From CAZSAL01 sp964604825 (GTDB lineage: Bacteria; Elusimicrobiota; Elusimicrobia; 2-01-FULL-59-12): DNA of 31,359 nucleotides. The translations under genes and the position numbers were made by a program. The stretch spans positions 1 to 31,359 of the forward strand of contig CAZSAL010000031.1 in the NCBI GenBank assembly GCA_964604825.1, written 5' to 3'. Below, piece after piece: positions 1-8,872 of the stretch (positions within the stretch are counted from its first letter, which is position 1; the number at the start of each line of letters is the position of its first letter). The notes beneath the pieces are model-generated. The model was not told the origin of the DNA, did not search any database, and saw nothing but the letters and a program-made list of their open reading frames with translations.

Positions 1-59
1 CCTTTCGGCATATTTCTTCACTCTCTCCAACCCGTTAGAATATTCTTCGCGCGCGTACT

Positions 60-2573
60 ATGAATTCCCCTAAGAACATATCGAAATTCGTCAGCCTGAT
101 GCTGGTTGCTGCGCTCGTGTTCCAGACGACAGCGCCAGGGAACCGGAGCGCCGGGGAAACGTCATCTCGCCGGTTTTCCGGTTCGTCGTCTCTGTTTGAG
201 GAGCAGGCGCTTTCCACCGCCGCGCTTAAGTTCTGCAAGCCTCTAAATCGTCTCGCGGGTTTAGGCGAACTTCAGAGGGAAATCGCTCTGGCGCATGACG
301 GAGAAACCGCAGAAAACCGCACACAACCTGACGTACCTCGAGGTTCCACGTATGATTTCTTCCTGGCGTCACGGGGATATACTGCAGCCTGTGCGCTGTC
401 AGGGATTTTGGTTGGACTCGCCTTATCAGCGATTTTAATAAGTTTTATGCATGCCTCTAACACTATCTCCTTGGAGTTGTGCTCAATATGCGTCCTGAGC
501 GGATTAATAGCGGGGTTGATAATTTTTCAGCGGGCCCGGATGCACGTTTTTAATGGCTATATGAATGCTCTGCTGTATTTATTCATTACCGGGCAAACAG
601 CCAATCCGATATCTCGACAGTCTCACAGGATCAGTTTCGCCATGGGATCTTTACAGATTGATCTCGAACTGGAACCATCTTTCACCCCAGACCTCAACCT
701 GATACAGTTTCTTAAAATTTTCCAGGAGGCTCCTGAACTTACTATAAAGTTCATCTCAAAATACCTTCGCCAAATGACATCCCGGGATTTGGAAATTCTG
801 CAACGCCAATTAGAGAATCTTCCACAAGAAATACGTGACTGTTTGACGCATCACTGGCAGGTGGAACTCGACGCTTCTCTGCGCCATCTGCGCTCTGCTC
901 AACCAACCAGCTTTAAATTCGCCAAACTGTATACTGACAAATTCTTAGGAATGCTTCGTAGACAGATCGCAGGCGTATCTTCTCGAAAGATTCCCGGGGC
1001 GGCGGCAGGTCCCATGAGTTTCTTCCATGGGCCGGAGTGGTATGAGAAATACATCGCGCCGCAGTGGGAAAGCCCGCTATTTGCGACGATCGTGGCCGGT
1101 TTGCCGGCGTGGGGTCTGTTGAAAACCATGCACCTCGCAGGCCTTACTGCGTCGCACGCTCCGGCATTCATCCTGGCGTTTGCCGGATATATGCTTGTGG
1201 TTGCCCTGTTCGGGCATGGGATGTCCGTATTAAATCGAATGCTGCACGCGAAGCTGCGCCGTAATGTCGGAGACGCTCCGGTCCGTCTGCACTGGGACTC
1301 CTTCCGGTCTGCTCTTGGCGCTGGAGTTCTTTTCCTGATCCTAAACCTGGCAGGCATTCCCGACCTGTCTGGCCTGCTCTTCGGAACTGCGCTGATCTAC
1401 GCCCTGGTCCACACGTGGATGCATCTCGATCACAACATCACAAGTCCCTCGCATGAAAGAATGAGCCTGATGCCGGCCGCTGATGGCAGTGGTCGTAAGT
1501 TTATGGCCCAAACACCGGATGGCATAGGCCTGACCATCGCCGTAGATAATGTCGTGGAGGCCATTCAGCGCATCGCCGACGAGTGCGGCCTGCCCATAGC
1601 CTTTGTCGGCGGTACGGCCAGACGTATGGCGCTCGGAATTAAACCTGCCCCCTCCACTTCGGACCTGGATCTTGCCGTCACGGCGGCGGACAGCGCCACT
1701 GCAGATGCTCTCCACGACGCTCTGAGACATTTTGAAAACCAGGTCGCGATCCAGTTTCCGAGATTGACCATAGATATCCTCAATAAAGGTAAGCTCGACC
1801 CACTTAACACCAGGGGATTCGTCAGGGCCGGTCCGCCTTACCAGAAGTTCGAATTCACCCGCTGCTGGACGGTCAGCCGCCTCCTAGTTTCCCGCAGAGA
1901 ATCCGGCTGGTGGGTAACCGACGAAGCAGACGGGGCGTATTTGCCCGATATCCGAAATCTCGTCTTCCGGCTGGGTCAAACTTCTCTGAATATGGACCCG
2001 TCCATGCTGCTGCATTTAATCAAAATACAGATGGAATCTCCGGAGTTTCGCGTCGAACAAGGGTCCCGTGGGTTCGTGAACGACTATCTCAGAAGATTCT
2101 TTCCCCTCTCGCTGAAAGATGAAGACCAATATTTCTTCTTCAAGGGCATTTGCAAACTTTTTTTGCGTTCTAGCGGAGCCTATGATGTGGTATCGACAAT
2201 GAAAGCCGTAGGCCCTCCGGAGCGGACTCTGGCGGATGTGTGCGATGAAATCGTGGATTTGGATATGGCGCAGGGAATTTCCCAAATAGGAGTGGGATGG
2301 AATCTGAAAATATTTCTATTGGCTGACAGGACGGGGCTTATGAAACGCTTGCATTCAATTGCAAGACAGGCTGGGATGTCCGCCTTTTTGTTATGGAGCC
2401 CGCATCTATTACATGGAATCGGCTCCGTGCGAGAAGCTCCTTCGACTACCTGGGTTCTGGCAGCTGTTCTGCTGACTGCCACAGGGTTACCCTTCCTCGT
2501 GCGGAATATCGGTCAGTGGATGCTGGGGTCAGGATTTCATCAAGGATTTCACCGGCTCAGGAGGGCTGCGTGA
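60..2573 (+). CDS. Large membrane protein with nucleotidyltransferase-like domain
   Basis: I do not recognise a named family for the whole 837-residue protein. Seen: a signal-peptide-like N-terminus (residues 1-30); the motif FEEQAL at 46-51, shared with the next gene; hydrophobic segments near 106-130 and 139-160; a multi-helix membrane block at about 334-460 that begins APQWESPLF and ends with a His-rich HTWMHLDHN; a soluble domain from about 500; and a hydrophobic C-terminus. The soluble domain has GGTARR at 517-522 and SDLDLAV with Asp535 and Asp537. This is the GG...DxD pattern of the Pol-beta nucleotidyltransferase superfamily (CCA-adding and MNT-like enzymes). The membrane block recalls CPBP-type proteins, but the EExxxR motif is not intact. 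The ATG at 60 has no clear ribosome-binding site and is chosen because it opens the signal peptide. The stop overlaps the next gene's GTG, so the two are probably translated together. Substrate and role are unknown. Confidence 0.8.
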   Translation: MNSPKNISKFVSLMLVAALVFQTTAPGNRSAGETSSRRFSGSSSLFEEQALSTAALKFCKPLNRLAGLGELQREIALAHDGETAENRTQPDVPRGSTYDFFLASRGYTAACALSGILVGLALSAILISFMHASNTISLELCSICVLSGLIAGLIIFQRARMHVFNGYMNALLYLFITGQTANPISRQSHRISFAMGSLQIDLELEPSFTPDLNLIQFLKIFQEAPELTIKFISKYLRQMTSRDLEILQRQLENLPQEIRDCLTHHWQVELDASLRHLRSAQPTSFKFAKLYTDKFLGMLRRQIAGVSSRKIPGAAAGPMSFFHGPEWYEKYIAPQWESPLFATIVAGLPAWGLLKTMHLAGLTASHAPAFILAFAGYMLVVALFGHGMSVLNRMLHAKLRRNVGDAPVRLHWDSFRSALGAGVLFLILNLAGIPDLSGLLFGTALIYALVHTWMHLDHNITSPSHERMSLMPAADGSGRKFMAQTPDGIGLTIAVDNVVEAIQRIADECGLPIAFVGGTARRMALGIKPAPSTSDLDLAVTAADSATADALHDALRHFENQVAIQFPRLTIDILNKGKLDPLNTRGFVRAGPPYQKFEFTRCWTVSRLLVSRRESGWWVTDEADGAYLPDIRNLVFRLGQTSLNMDPSMLLHLIKIQMESPEFRVEQGSRGFVNDYLRRFFPLSLKDEDQYFFFKGICKLFLRSSGAYDVVSTMKAVGPPERTLADVCDEIVDLDMAQGISQIGVGWNLKIFLLADRTGLMKRLHSIARQAGMSAFLLWSPHLLHGIGSVREAPSTTWVLAAVLLTATGLPFLVRNIGQWMLGSGFHQGFHRLRRAA
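142..183. repeat. Inverted repeat between signal peptide and FEEQAL motif (first giant gene)
   Basis: Inside the coding sequence, AACCGGAGCGCCGG (141-154) faces CCGGTTTTCCGGTT (170-183). Eleven of 14 positions pair across a 15-base loop. The repeat lies just before the codons for FEEQAL (195-212). The next gene has an inverted repeat at the same relative position. Confidence 0.5.
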
Positions 2574-5500
2574 ACTGCAGGATACAGGGCCTTCTCCGAA
2601 AACTTATAACCGTGTCGCTGGCAGCGAGCCTGGCAGTCCAGACGGCAGGGGCCAGTTGCGGGTTCCGAGTTATGAGTCATGAATCAAAGGAATATCCCGG
2701 GATCTTATACCACCAACTCGTAACTCGGAACTTTAGACTCGAAACTGTCTTCGAGGAGCAGGCGTTGCTCCTTCCTGTTGTCGCTGGTGTCGGCTATCTG
2801 GGCGGACGCGGCAAGGCGATTGTCGACCACGGGATGACCCAACTGAAAGAGGATTTTCGTAGGCTGCCCCAGTTCTCCCTGTTAAACTTTTTTACATTTG
2901 GTGGATTCTTCGGCGTCAGCCTGCCGGCGGGCGACGATGAGACAACAGCAGGCGCTTCCTACGGAAAGCCGGAAGATACCATCCTTGTTTATCATGCGGC
3001 CATGGCCGGACTGGCGTCGCTCATCCTGCAATACGGATTCTTTGCCGAACGTTACCATCCAACTCTGTGCTTTACTCCGGTTCCCTATTTTGAGAATTCC
3101 CACGATTTACTGCTATTGGCATTTCGCGTGCCGTCCGATTTCGTGGATGTTGTGGTGGATGATATAGGAGCGCTTACTGACAGGACATCCATTCAAGAAC
3201 TTCCTGATGACCTGTTAGATATTATTTTCAACGCATATGACCAGCGTCAAACATCAGACGTATTGTTTTATGCCGCATTTCGTTTATTAGATGCCCGGAG
3301 GAAAGGTCTTTTAGGATGGTTATCTCCCGCGTCACTGGACGTCGCAGAAACTCTGGCCGTCAACCAGGGCAGGGCTGAAGTTGGAAAACTGGATGGATTA
3401 ATAATCGAACAATTCAAGAAAGATCTTCAGACATTTTCGACAACCAGTCAGCCAGGAACGTCGGCAACCGAGCGAGACCGCAGCCCGGCCTCTATCGTCT
3501 ACCGGGTCCTCCGACTGATTCCGGGATTGAGTGACAGGACGGTGAAATTCGGCGGGATCGCCGGGCTTGCAGCGGAAATCCTCTCGCTTTTGTGGGCAGT
3601 CCCGCACCTCGGTAACTGGGCGGTTCCCGCGCTGGCAGCGTTCGCGGGTCTGCACGTCCTGCTGCAATATGTCGAAACCCGCGCGCCTCCTCGGACCGAG
3701 CAAATCCTCGGTATCAGTGTTGTGCTGGGGCTCTACGCCCTGCTCGCTGTCCCCGGTCTGCACTCCCTTTCGGTTATCCTGCCAATAGTCATCGTCCACA
3801 TCGTTTACGACGCTTGGCAGACATTCCTTATTCCCAACCGCGCCGCTGCGCCTAGCTCAGGGATTACGTGCCAGCAACTGTTCACCCCGGAAAGCGTCGA
3901 TATCCCGCCAATGGAAGTCCTAGGGGAGAAACCCTTTAAACTTTTGGATATGGCGAGAGCGGGGTTTAAAATTCCGGAATTTTTCGTTATTAAAACAAAC
4001 GGAAGTGGCCGCATTCAGTTATCGGATTCACTGAGAATGCTTTTCGAATCGCTTAAGAAACCCGTGATCTGCCGCAGTGCGCATCCCGAAGAGGGCGGAA
4101 AACATTCTTATTCAGGAGTATTTGAGAGCTATGGGAACATCCACGCGTTAGCGGAGGTGGAGTTGAAGAAAAAAGCCCCATCGCAGGGAGAAGAAGATGA
4201 TGATCTGTGGTTTCAAGAGCCGGAAAGCCTTGAAGGAGCTTATTCAACAATCCTTAAAGGTGCAAGTCCTGAAGGAAATTACAAGGTACAGCAATACCTG
4301 GGGAAATACCATATCACTGATTTCGATCCTTTACGCATGAATATGGTTGTTATGGAGCAACTCGACATGGACGTTTTCGGGATGTTTCTCACATCGAATC
4401 AGAATGATCCGAACAAAGTCATAATCCAATATCAAATCAGGGGACAGAACGCGGAAATCGAAGAATTCCCATTGAGCGCACTTGGCTATCGTGTGGAACC
4501 CGCAAAGCCGGGTGGCACTGTCATATACAACAAAACCACCCGCCAACTTGAACCTAACAAACTCGATGAAAACACCCAACGTATCCTGTGCCAATTCGGG
4601 GAAACGGCACGGAAGATTGAGGAAAAGTACGGTGTTCAACAAGTCGAATTGGCTTCATCCCATGACGAGGTTTACGTTCTTCAGTCGCGCACAATCAATC
4701 TGGGTAATCCGCTCGATGTTCCGCGCTTTGCCCGATACAGGACTTTGAGCGATAAGCTGCATGCGGATGGCTATGGAAATTATCATCTTCCTGTCCTCGT
4801 TATTGATCAAACTCCAAATCTTTATTACAGAAGTTTACCGACGGAAACAATAGAAAGCGTGCGCCAAAAATATCGAAACCAACTCCTGGATTTCCAAAGG
4901 CAACACCCGGAATATATCCTGGTTATCAAGGACGCAGAAGATATCGTTCAGCGGGATTATGCTGCGAGTAAGAGATCGAGATATTCTTTTCTCAACCAAC
5001 TCGCTTCCCGCGCTAAAGTAGTCGTTCGGGGAAGACAACAAAATGCGATCCGACACGATGATTGGGACAATGTCGAATCCGGCGGCATTTCGATCACTCC
5101 ACATGAAGATGAACGCATGATGGATTACTTCTGCAATCTCGACAAGGGCCAGTGTGCATTGCGTTGGAAATATTTGGATGACATGAAGGGGATAACTCAT
5201 GGCAATGTAACGGTCCAATATGAGTTGTCTATCATGACCGGGGATTATCTCCATGTTCTTTCCAACACAGATGGTGTTTTCGTATGGTATGACAAGGCCG
5301 ATTACATTGAACCGCCCGAATCCCCCCAAGAAACACCGGGAACGCCGGGCAATCATCCTGCTTCCTTCATCTACCGCGTACTTAGCCTTGTGTTCGGGCC
5401 GGATCATCGGGTGACAAAATTCGGCGGGATCGCCGGGCTTGCAGCGGAAATCCCGGCGCTCTTGTTGACTGTGCCGCACCTCGGTAACTGGGCGGTTCCC

Positions 5501-7096
5501 GCGCTGGCTGCATTGGCGGGCCTGCACGTCCTGCTGCAATATGTCGAAACCCGCGCGCCTCCGCTCCAATTTCGAAAAGTCCTGCCGTTGACCGCCATCC
5601 TCCTGGCCTACGCTCTACTCGGAATTCCCAGCCTGCACACCCTTTCGATAGCTCTGCCAATAGTTATCGCCCATATCGTTTTCGACGCGTGGCAGATATT
5701 CCTTATTCCCAACCGCGCCGTTGCGACGGAGATGGAACGGCTTACCGTTCAGGAAGGGGCTACCATCCCGGAAAGTCCGGAACCGTCAACTACCCAGGAT
5801 GATCCTTCCGTAACGCCGGGGGCTGGCGCCTACGACCCGGCGAATGCCCCGTTGGCCCCGGCGTGGCTGCCCGGGTTCGCCGCTATGCTCCAAAATAACC
5901 TGAACCATCCAAAACTGTATCCGAGCCTGCGTGCGGCTTTGCCCGCCGGTGACACAGGACTCTTCGGACGAGACGAACCCAAACCGGAACGGGCGCGGCG
6001 GTGGTTCCTGTTTGATGAAGCCAATCATTCCTTGAAGGTGATGTATCGAACCGACAGCAGGGAATGGTACCAATGGTCCCTCAACATCGAATTTCGCCAA
6101 GGCGAACAGACAACAGTCACCGTCGGTTCTCCTGAGCCCTGGCCGGAAGTCGAACGGGTGGCGTTGGAACGGGTTATGGTCGCGTGGGGCAGCGTTATAC
6201 ATGCGACCCGGGTATTTCATTCGAAACCGTATATATTGGATTCCTGCCAGAATTTTTTGCGGTCTCAAAATGCCAAACATCAAGGCAATGAAATCCCAGA
6301 AGAAATTCCAGATGAAATCAGGCGCCTGGCTCGGATATTGGTCGGTCCTGCCGTAAATATTTTGGTGATTCTGGGATCCAGATGCATTTCCATCACGAAA
6401 CCGATGGAATGGGGGGGTCGGCTGGAATCAGTAGCGCCCGAACTACGCAAGGGATTAGAGATGCTATCGCGTTTGGCAGGGCAGCCGAATAAGCATGTAC
6501 AGGTGGCGATAAAGTGCATCTTAAATCAGATCGGGTTTTATGAAACTCTGGCCATTCTAGGTTTCGGTAAACCTGCCCGGCAATTATCCAGACTTGGCGA
6601 TGCCATTACCCCATTAGAGGAAGCAAAAAGTTCACTGCCCTGGGATATTGCTCGCTGGGATGTTGATCCCGAAATTCTGGATGAGCAATTCCGGGGCACA
6701 CCGGAAATGCTGGGGCTCCTGCTGGAAAACTGTATTAATAACGCGGGCCCCCAGGTTGAATTCAAAGGGGTCATTGAAAATAATGAGATTGCGCTGAGCG
6801 TGCATGATAAGGGGCCTGGGGGCGCTGCCCCTTCGGCATGGCAGGAACCGCTTCTTGGCGCCAGCACGCGCGATGGAGGGCACGGAATCGGCCTTCCTAC
6901 GATTCATTACCTGGCGAAAAGTCTCGGTGCAACTATCGAAGTCATAAGCCCACCCGGCGAAGGGACAACCGTAACGATCCGCCTCCCGGTCGTGCCCTCA
7001 GACAGAGTCGCACCTATAACCATCCCGGGGAGCCCGGAACCCGCAACGACACATTCTACGTTCGGACACGAGGGTATCATCCACCGCGCAGCATGA
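2570..7096 (+). CDS. Giant membrane protein: duplicated membrane module, PPDK-type ATP-grasp domain and C-terminal GHKL ATPase
   Basis: The 1508-residue protein starts at GTG 2570. AGGAGGG at 2559-2565 precedes this codon, which overlaps the upstream TGA and opens a signal-peptide-like segment (RKLITVSLAASLAVQTAGA). An upstream ATG at 2393 is in frame but lies deep in the previous gene. Order seen: FEEQAL at 61-66; an unassigned region; membrane module A (305-427); a domain resembling the pyruvate phosphate dikinase PEP/pyruvate-binding ATP-grasp (about 451-715; GEKPFKLLDMARAGF, then CRSAHPEEG, then VYVLQSRTIN); an unassigned segment; membrane module B (929-1052); and a histidine-kinase-type ATPase (about 1375-1485; N box ENCINN at 1386-1391, DKGPGG at 1413, GGHGIGLP near 1437). 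I see no phosphohistidine swivel motif, so this is not a complete PEP synthase. Where the kinase's phospho-acceptor helix should be there is RILVGPAVN, with no His. The true substrate and partner are unknown. Confidence 0.8.
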   Translation: MNCRIQGLLRKLITVSLAASLAVQTAGASCGFRVMSHESKEYPGILYHQLVTRNFRLETVFEEQALLLPVVAGVGYLGGRGKAIVDHGMTQLKEDFRRLPQFSLLNFFTFGGFFGVSLPAGDDETTAGASYGKPEDTILVYHAAMAGLASLILQYGFFAERYHPTLCFTPVPYFENSHDLLLLAFRVPSDFVDVVVDDIGALTDRTSIQELPDDLLDIIFNAYDQRQTSDVLFYAAFRLLDARRKGLLGWLSPASLDVAETLAVNQGRAEVGKLDGLIIEQFKKDLQTFSTTSQPGTSATERDRSPASIVYRVLRLIPGLSDRTVKFGGIAGLAAEILSLLWAVPHLGNWAVPALAAFAGLHVLLQYVETRAPPRTEQILGISVVLGLYALLAVPGLHSLSVILPIVIVHIVYDAWQTFLIPNRAAAPSSGITCQQLFTPESVDIPPMEVLGEKPFKLLDMARAGFKIPEFFVIKTNGSGRIQLSDSLRMLFESLKKPVICRSAHPEEGGKHSYSGVFESYGNIHALAEVELKKKAPSQGEEDDDLWFQEPESLEGAYSTILKGASPEGNYKVQQYLGKYHITDFDPLRMNMVVMEQLDMDVFGMFLTSNQNDPNKVIIQYQIRGQNAEIEEFPLSALGYRVEPAKPGGTVIYNKTTRQLEPNKLDENTQRILCQFGETARKIEEKYGVQQVELASSHDEVYVLQSRTINLGNPLDVPRFARYRTLSDKLHADGYGNYHLPVLVIDQTPNLYYRSLPTETIESVRQKYRNQLLDFQRQHPEYILVIKDAEDIVQRDYAASKRSRYSFLNQLASRAKVVVRGRQQNAIRHDDWDNVESGGISITPHEDERMMDYFCNLDKGQCALRWKYLDDMKGITHGNVTVQYELSIMTGDYLHVLSNTDGVFVWYDKADYIEPPESPQETPGTPGNHPASFIYRVLSLVFGPDHRVTKFGGIAGLAAEIPALLLTVPHLGNWAVPALAALAGLHVLLQYVETRAPPLQFRKVLPLTAILLAYALLGIPSLHTLSIALPIVIAHIVFDAWQIFLIPNRAVATEMERLTVQEGATIPESPEPSTTQDDPSVTPGAGAYDPANAPLAPAWLPGFAAMLQNNLNHPKLYPSLRAALPAGDTGLFGRDEPKPERARRWFLFDEANHSLKVMYRTDSREWYQWSLNIEFRQGEQTTVTVGSPEPWPEVERVALERVMVAWGSVIHATRVFHSKPYILDSCQNFLRSQNAKHQGNEIPEEIPDEIRRLARILVGPAVNILVILGSRCISITKPMEWGGRLESVAPELRKGLEMLSRLAGQPNKHVQVAIKCILNQIGFYETLAILGFGKPARQLSRLGDAITPLEEAKSSLPWDIARWDVDPEILDEQFRGTPEMLGLLLENCINNAGPQVEFKGVIENNEIALSVHDKGPGGAAPSAWQEPLLGASTRDGGHGIGLPTIHYLAKSLGATIEVISPPGEGTTVTIRLPVVPSDRVAPITIPGSPEPATTHSTFGHEGIIHRAA
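2662..2749. repeat. Period-7 inverted repeat inside the second giant gene
   Basis: Two short tandem arrays with a 7-base period face each other. The left arm (2662-2689) is made of units like GTTCCGA and GTTATGA; the right arm (2715-2749) of units like AACTCGT and AACTCGG. TTCCGAGTTATGAGT (2663-2677) pairs with 2716-2730 at 14 of 15 positions. The arms are translated as a linker between the signal peptide and the FEEQAL motif. Confidence 0.6.
3482..3850 (+). repeat. Membrane module A (copy 1 of intragenic duplication)
   Basis: This segment encodes residues 305-427 of the second giant protein, a multi-helix block containing KFGGIAGLAAEI, PHLGNWAVPALAA, LLQYVETRAP and HIVYDAW. It recurs at 5354-5725, offset by 1872 bases in frame. 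Runs of 36 bases (3545-3580), 35 bases (3602-3636) and 41 bases (3650-3690) are identical, while the flanks have diverged. Confidence 0.85.
5354..5725 (+). repeat. Membrane module B (copy 2 of intragenic duplication)
   Basis: Second copy of the module at 3482-3850, encoding residues 929-1052 of the same protein. It is one codon longer after the conserved core. The terminal helix HIVFDAWQ matches HIVYDAWQ of copy A. Between the copies lies the ATP-grasp domain. Confidence 0.85.
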
Positions 7097-7320
7097 TGTG
7101 CAACGAATACAGACAAGTCGCCAATTTATAATTTTGAATCAGTTCAACGGACATTAACGAAGCCGTTATCGGGGATAGCGCCCGGGCGTCAACCAGACCG
7201 TTAACGCAAAAAATCGCGTTAGTCTCATATTCTTATAATTTGTTCCCGAGATTATTCTTCCTGCACGAAATTAAATAGAATATTTGATACTGACTCAAAA
7301 ATGGGGGGATACGTACCATT
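7097..7320. other. Intergenic gap upstream of pepA
   Basis: This is a 224-base AT-rich gap. It holds a small dyad (TAACGC 7202-7207 / GCGTTA 7216-7221, 8-base loop) with no T-run after it. There are -10-like boxes at 7234-7239 (TATAAT) and 7276-7281 (TAGAAT), but neither has a convincing -35. It probably carries the promoter for the forward metabolic genes. I see no riboswitch-like architecture. Confidence 0.4.
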
Positions 7321-8814
7321 ATGATGAATATTGCATACAAAGCATGGTCTGCGTTTAAGGGCGAAGACGTCCTTGTGTTTTTTGCGTTTCAAGACGAAAA
7401 TCCCCGGATTCTGGGGCTTGATAAGGACCCGAAGGCCAAACAGGGACTATTGAATATCGCAAAGGCCGATGGATTCAAGGCAAAAGGACAGGAAACCCTT
7501 TCAATCCGTCCGGCTGATCAGCGGCCCGCCCAGCGCGTGATTCTGGCTGGCCTGGGAAAACGGAACGATTTTACCAATGAGGTTCTGCGCAAGGCTGCAG
7601 GCTCCGCTTTCAAAGCCGCCGACAGGTTCCACCTCGAACATTTTTCCACCCGCCTTCCGGAGATCGCCAAAGGAAAAGCGGACATGAATGCGGAAATACA
7701 GGCTCTCGCAGAGGGACTCATGCTTGGCCAGTACCGCTATGACAAATACCGCAAGGTGCCGGAAGACTCGGTTTCAAAGCTCACCCGGGTAACGTTCTAC
7801 GGCACAGTCGATACTGCAATCGCGCAAAAGGCAGTAGAACGCGCGCGGATATTCAGCCAGGCCGTGATTCTCGCCAGAGATCTTGTCAATGAACCGCCCA
7901 GCGTGATGAACCCGGAGCGTCTCGAACAGGAAGCTTTAAAGTTAAACAGGAAGCCTGTTTCCGTGCGCGTTTTTGACAGGCAGGCGCTGGAAGAGCTGGG
8001 CATGGGCGGTATTCTTGGAGTAGGCGCCGGTAGTTCTGTGTCTCCCAGGCTTATTGAGCTTCACTACAAACCTTCGGCCAAACCGAAAAAACGGATCGCG
8101 CTGGTCGGCAAAGGAATCACTTTTGACTCGGGCGGGCTCTCGCTCAAGCCGCCGCAGCATATGGAGACGATGAAAACTGATATGGCCGGGTCCGCTACAG
8201 TGCTTGGCGTTTTCAGCGCGCTGGCAGCGCTGAAGATACCTGCCGAAGTTTACGGATACATGGCAGTCGCCGAGAATATGCCTGGCGGACGGGCCACGAA
8301 GCCCGGAGACATCCTGCGTACGCATAAGGGAAAAACCATCGAAGTGCTGAACACCGACGCCGAAGGCCGGATCGTGCTGGCCGACGCCCTGGCTTACGCC
8401 GCCTCAAAGGAACCAAATCAGATCATTGACGTTGCCACTTTAACCGGAGCCTGCGTGGTGGCGCTCGGTTCAAGCGTAACCGGAGTCCTGGGCAATACAC
8501 CGCGCCTGGTGCAGGGCATTCTAGCCGCCGGAGAAAAGTCCGGAGAAAAATTCTGGGAGATGCCTCTGGTGAAAGAATATGAACAGGATATTAGAAGCAA
8601 AATCGCGGACGTGAAAAACATCGGCTCGCGCCGTGGCGAAGCCGGCACGATCATCGGCGCGCTTTTCCTGAAAGAATTTGTCGATAACAAACCCTGGGTG
8701 CATCTGGATATAGCGGGCCCCGCATGGATAGACAGCGACCAGCCGTACTGCCCTGCCGGCGCAACCGGGCACCCCGTGCGCACCCTACTACATTACCTGG
8801 ACTTGCAGCGATGA
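7321..8814 (+). CDS. pepA: Leucyl aminopeptidase (M17 family)
   Basis: A cytosolic di-metal aminopeptidase that removes N-terminal residues from peptides. The 497 residues match the usual PepA length. All the family's metal and catalytic residues are visible: Lys264 and Asp269 in GKGITFDSGG, Lys276 in LSLKP, Asp287 in MKTDMAGSA, and Asp346, Glu348 and Arg350 in NTDAEGRIVLADA. Each is six residues lower than its E. coli PepA counterpart. The N-terminal third is the typical variable macrodomain-like part. Two adjacent ATGs (7321, 7324) follow a G-rich stretch (7303-7308), which sits rather far away for a ribosome-binding site, so the exact start is uncertain by one codon. It stands first in the forward metabolic run, 58 bases before ilvB. 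Confidence 0.96.
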   Translation: MMNIAYKAWSAFKGEDVLVFFAFQDENPRILGLDKDPKAKQGLLNIAKADGFKAKGQETLSIRPADQRPAQRVILAGLGKRNDFTNEVLRKAAGSAFKAADRFHLEHFSTRLPEIAKGKADMNAEIQALAEGLMLGQYRYDKYRKVPEDSVSKLTRVTFYGTVDTAIAQKAVERARIFSQAVILARDLVNEPPSVMNPERLEQEALKLNRKPVSVRVFDRQALEELGMGGILGVGAGSSVSPRLIELHYKPSAKPKKRIALVGKGITFDSGGLSLKPPQHMETMKTDMAGSATVLGVFSALAALKIPAEVYGYMAVAENMPGGRATKPGDILRTHKGKTIEVLNTDAEGRIVLADALAYAASKEPNQIIDVATLTGACVVALGSSVTGVLGNTPRLVQGILAAGEKSGEKFWEMPLVKEYEQDIRSKIADVKNIGSRRGEAGTIIGALFLKEFVDNKPWVHLDIAGPAWIDSDQPYCPAGATGHPVRTLLHYLDLQR

Positions 8815-8872
8815 GTTATTCGCCGCAAGTCCCATCCGAGAGGAATAACGAAAACGAATGGGAGACACTCTA

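Noticed and set aside
2393..2569. An upstream ATG that would lengthen the second giant protein by 59 residues
   Set aside because: It would overlap the previous gene by 180 bases, has no ribosome-binding site, and would bury the signal peptide that the GTG at 2570 places at the N-terminus.
2662..2749. Short tandem units read as a CRISPR remnant
   Set aside because: The units are 7 bases with no spacers, lie in inverted orientation inside a coding region, and no cas gene is present.
4835..5569. A 244-codon reverse-strand open frame opposite the second giant gene
   Set aside because: It lies antisense to the domains of the giant protein and covers part of the duplicated module; its similarity to another antisense frame (3398-3799) only mirrors that duplication.
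7202..7221. Hairpin TAACGC/GCGTTA as a terminator after the giant genes
   Set aside because: It is only six base pairs with an 8-base loop and no T-run follows it.
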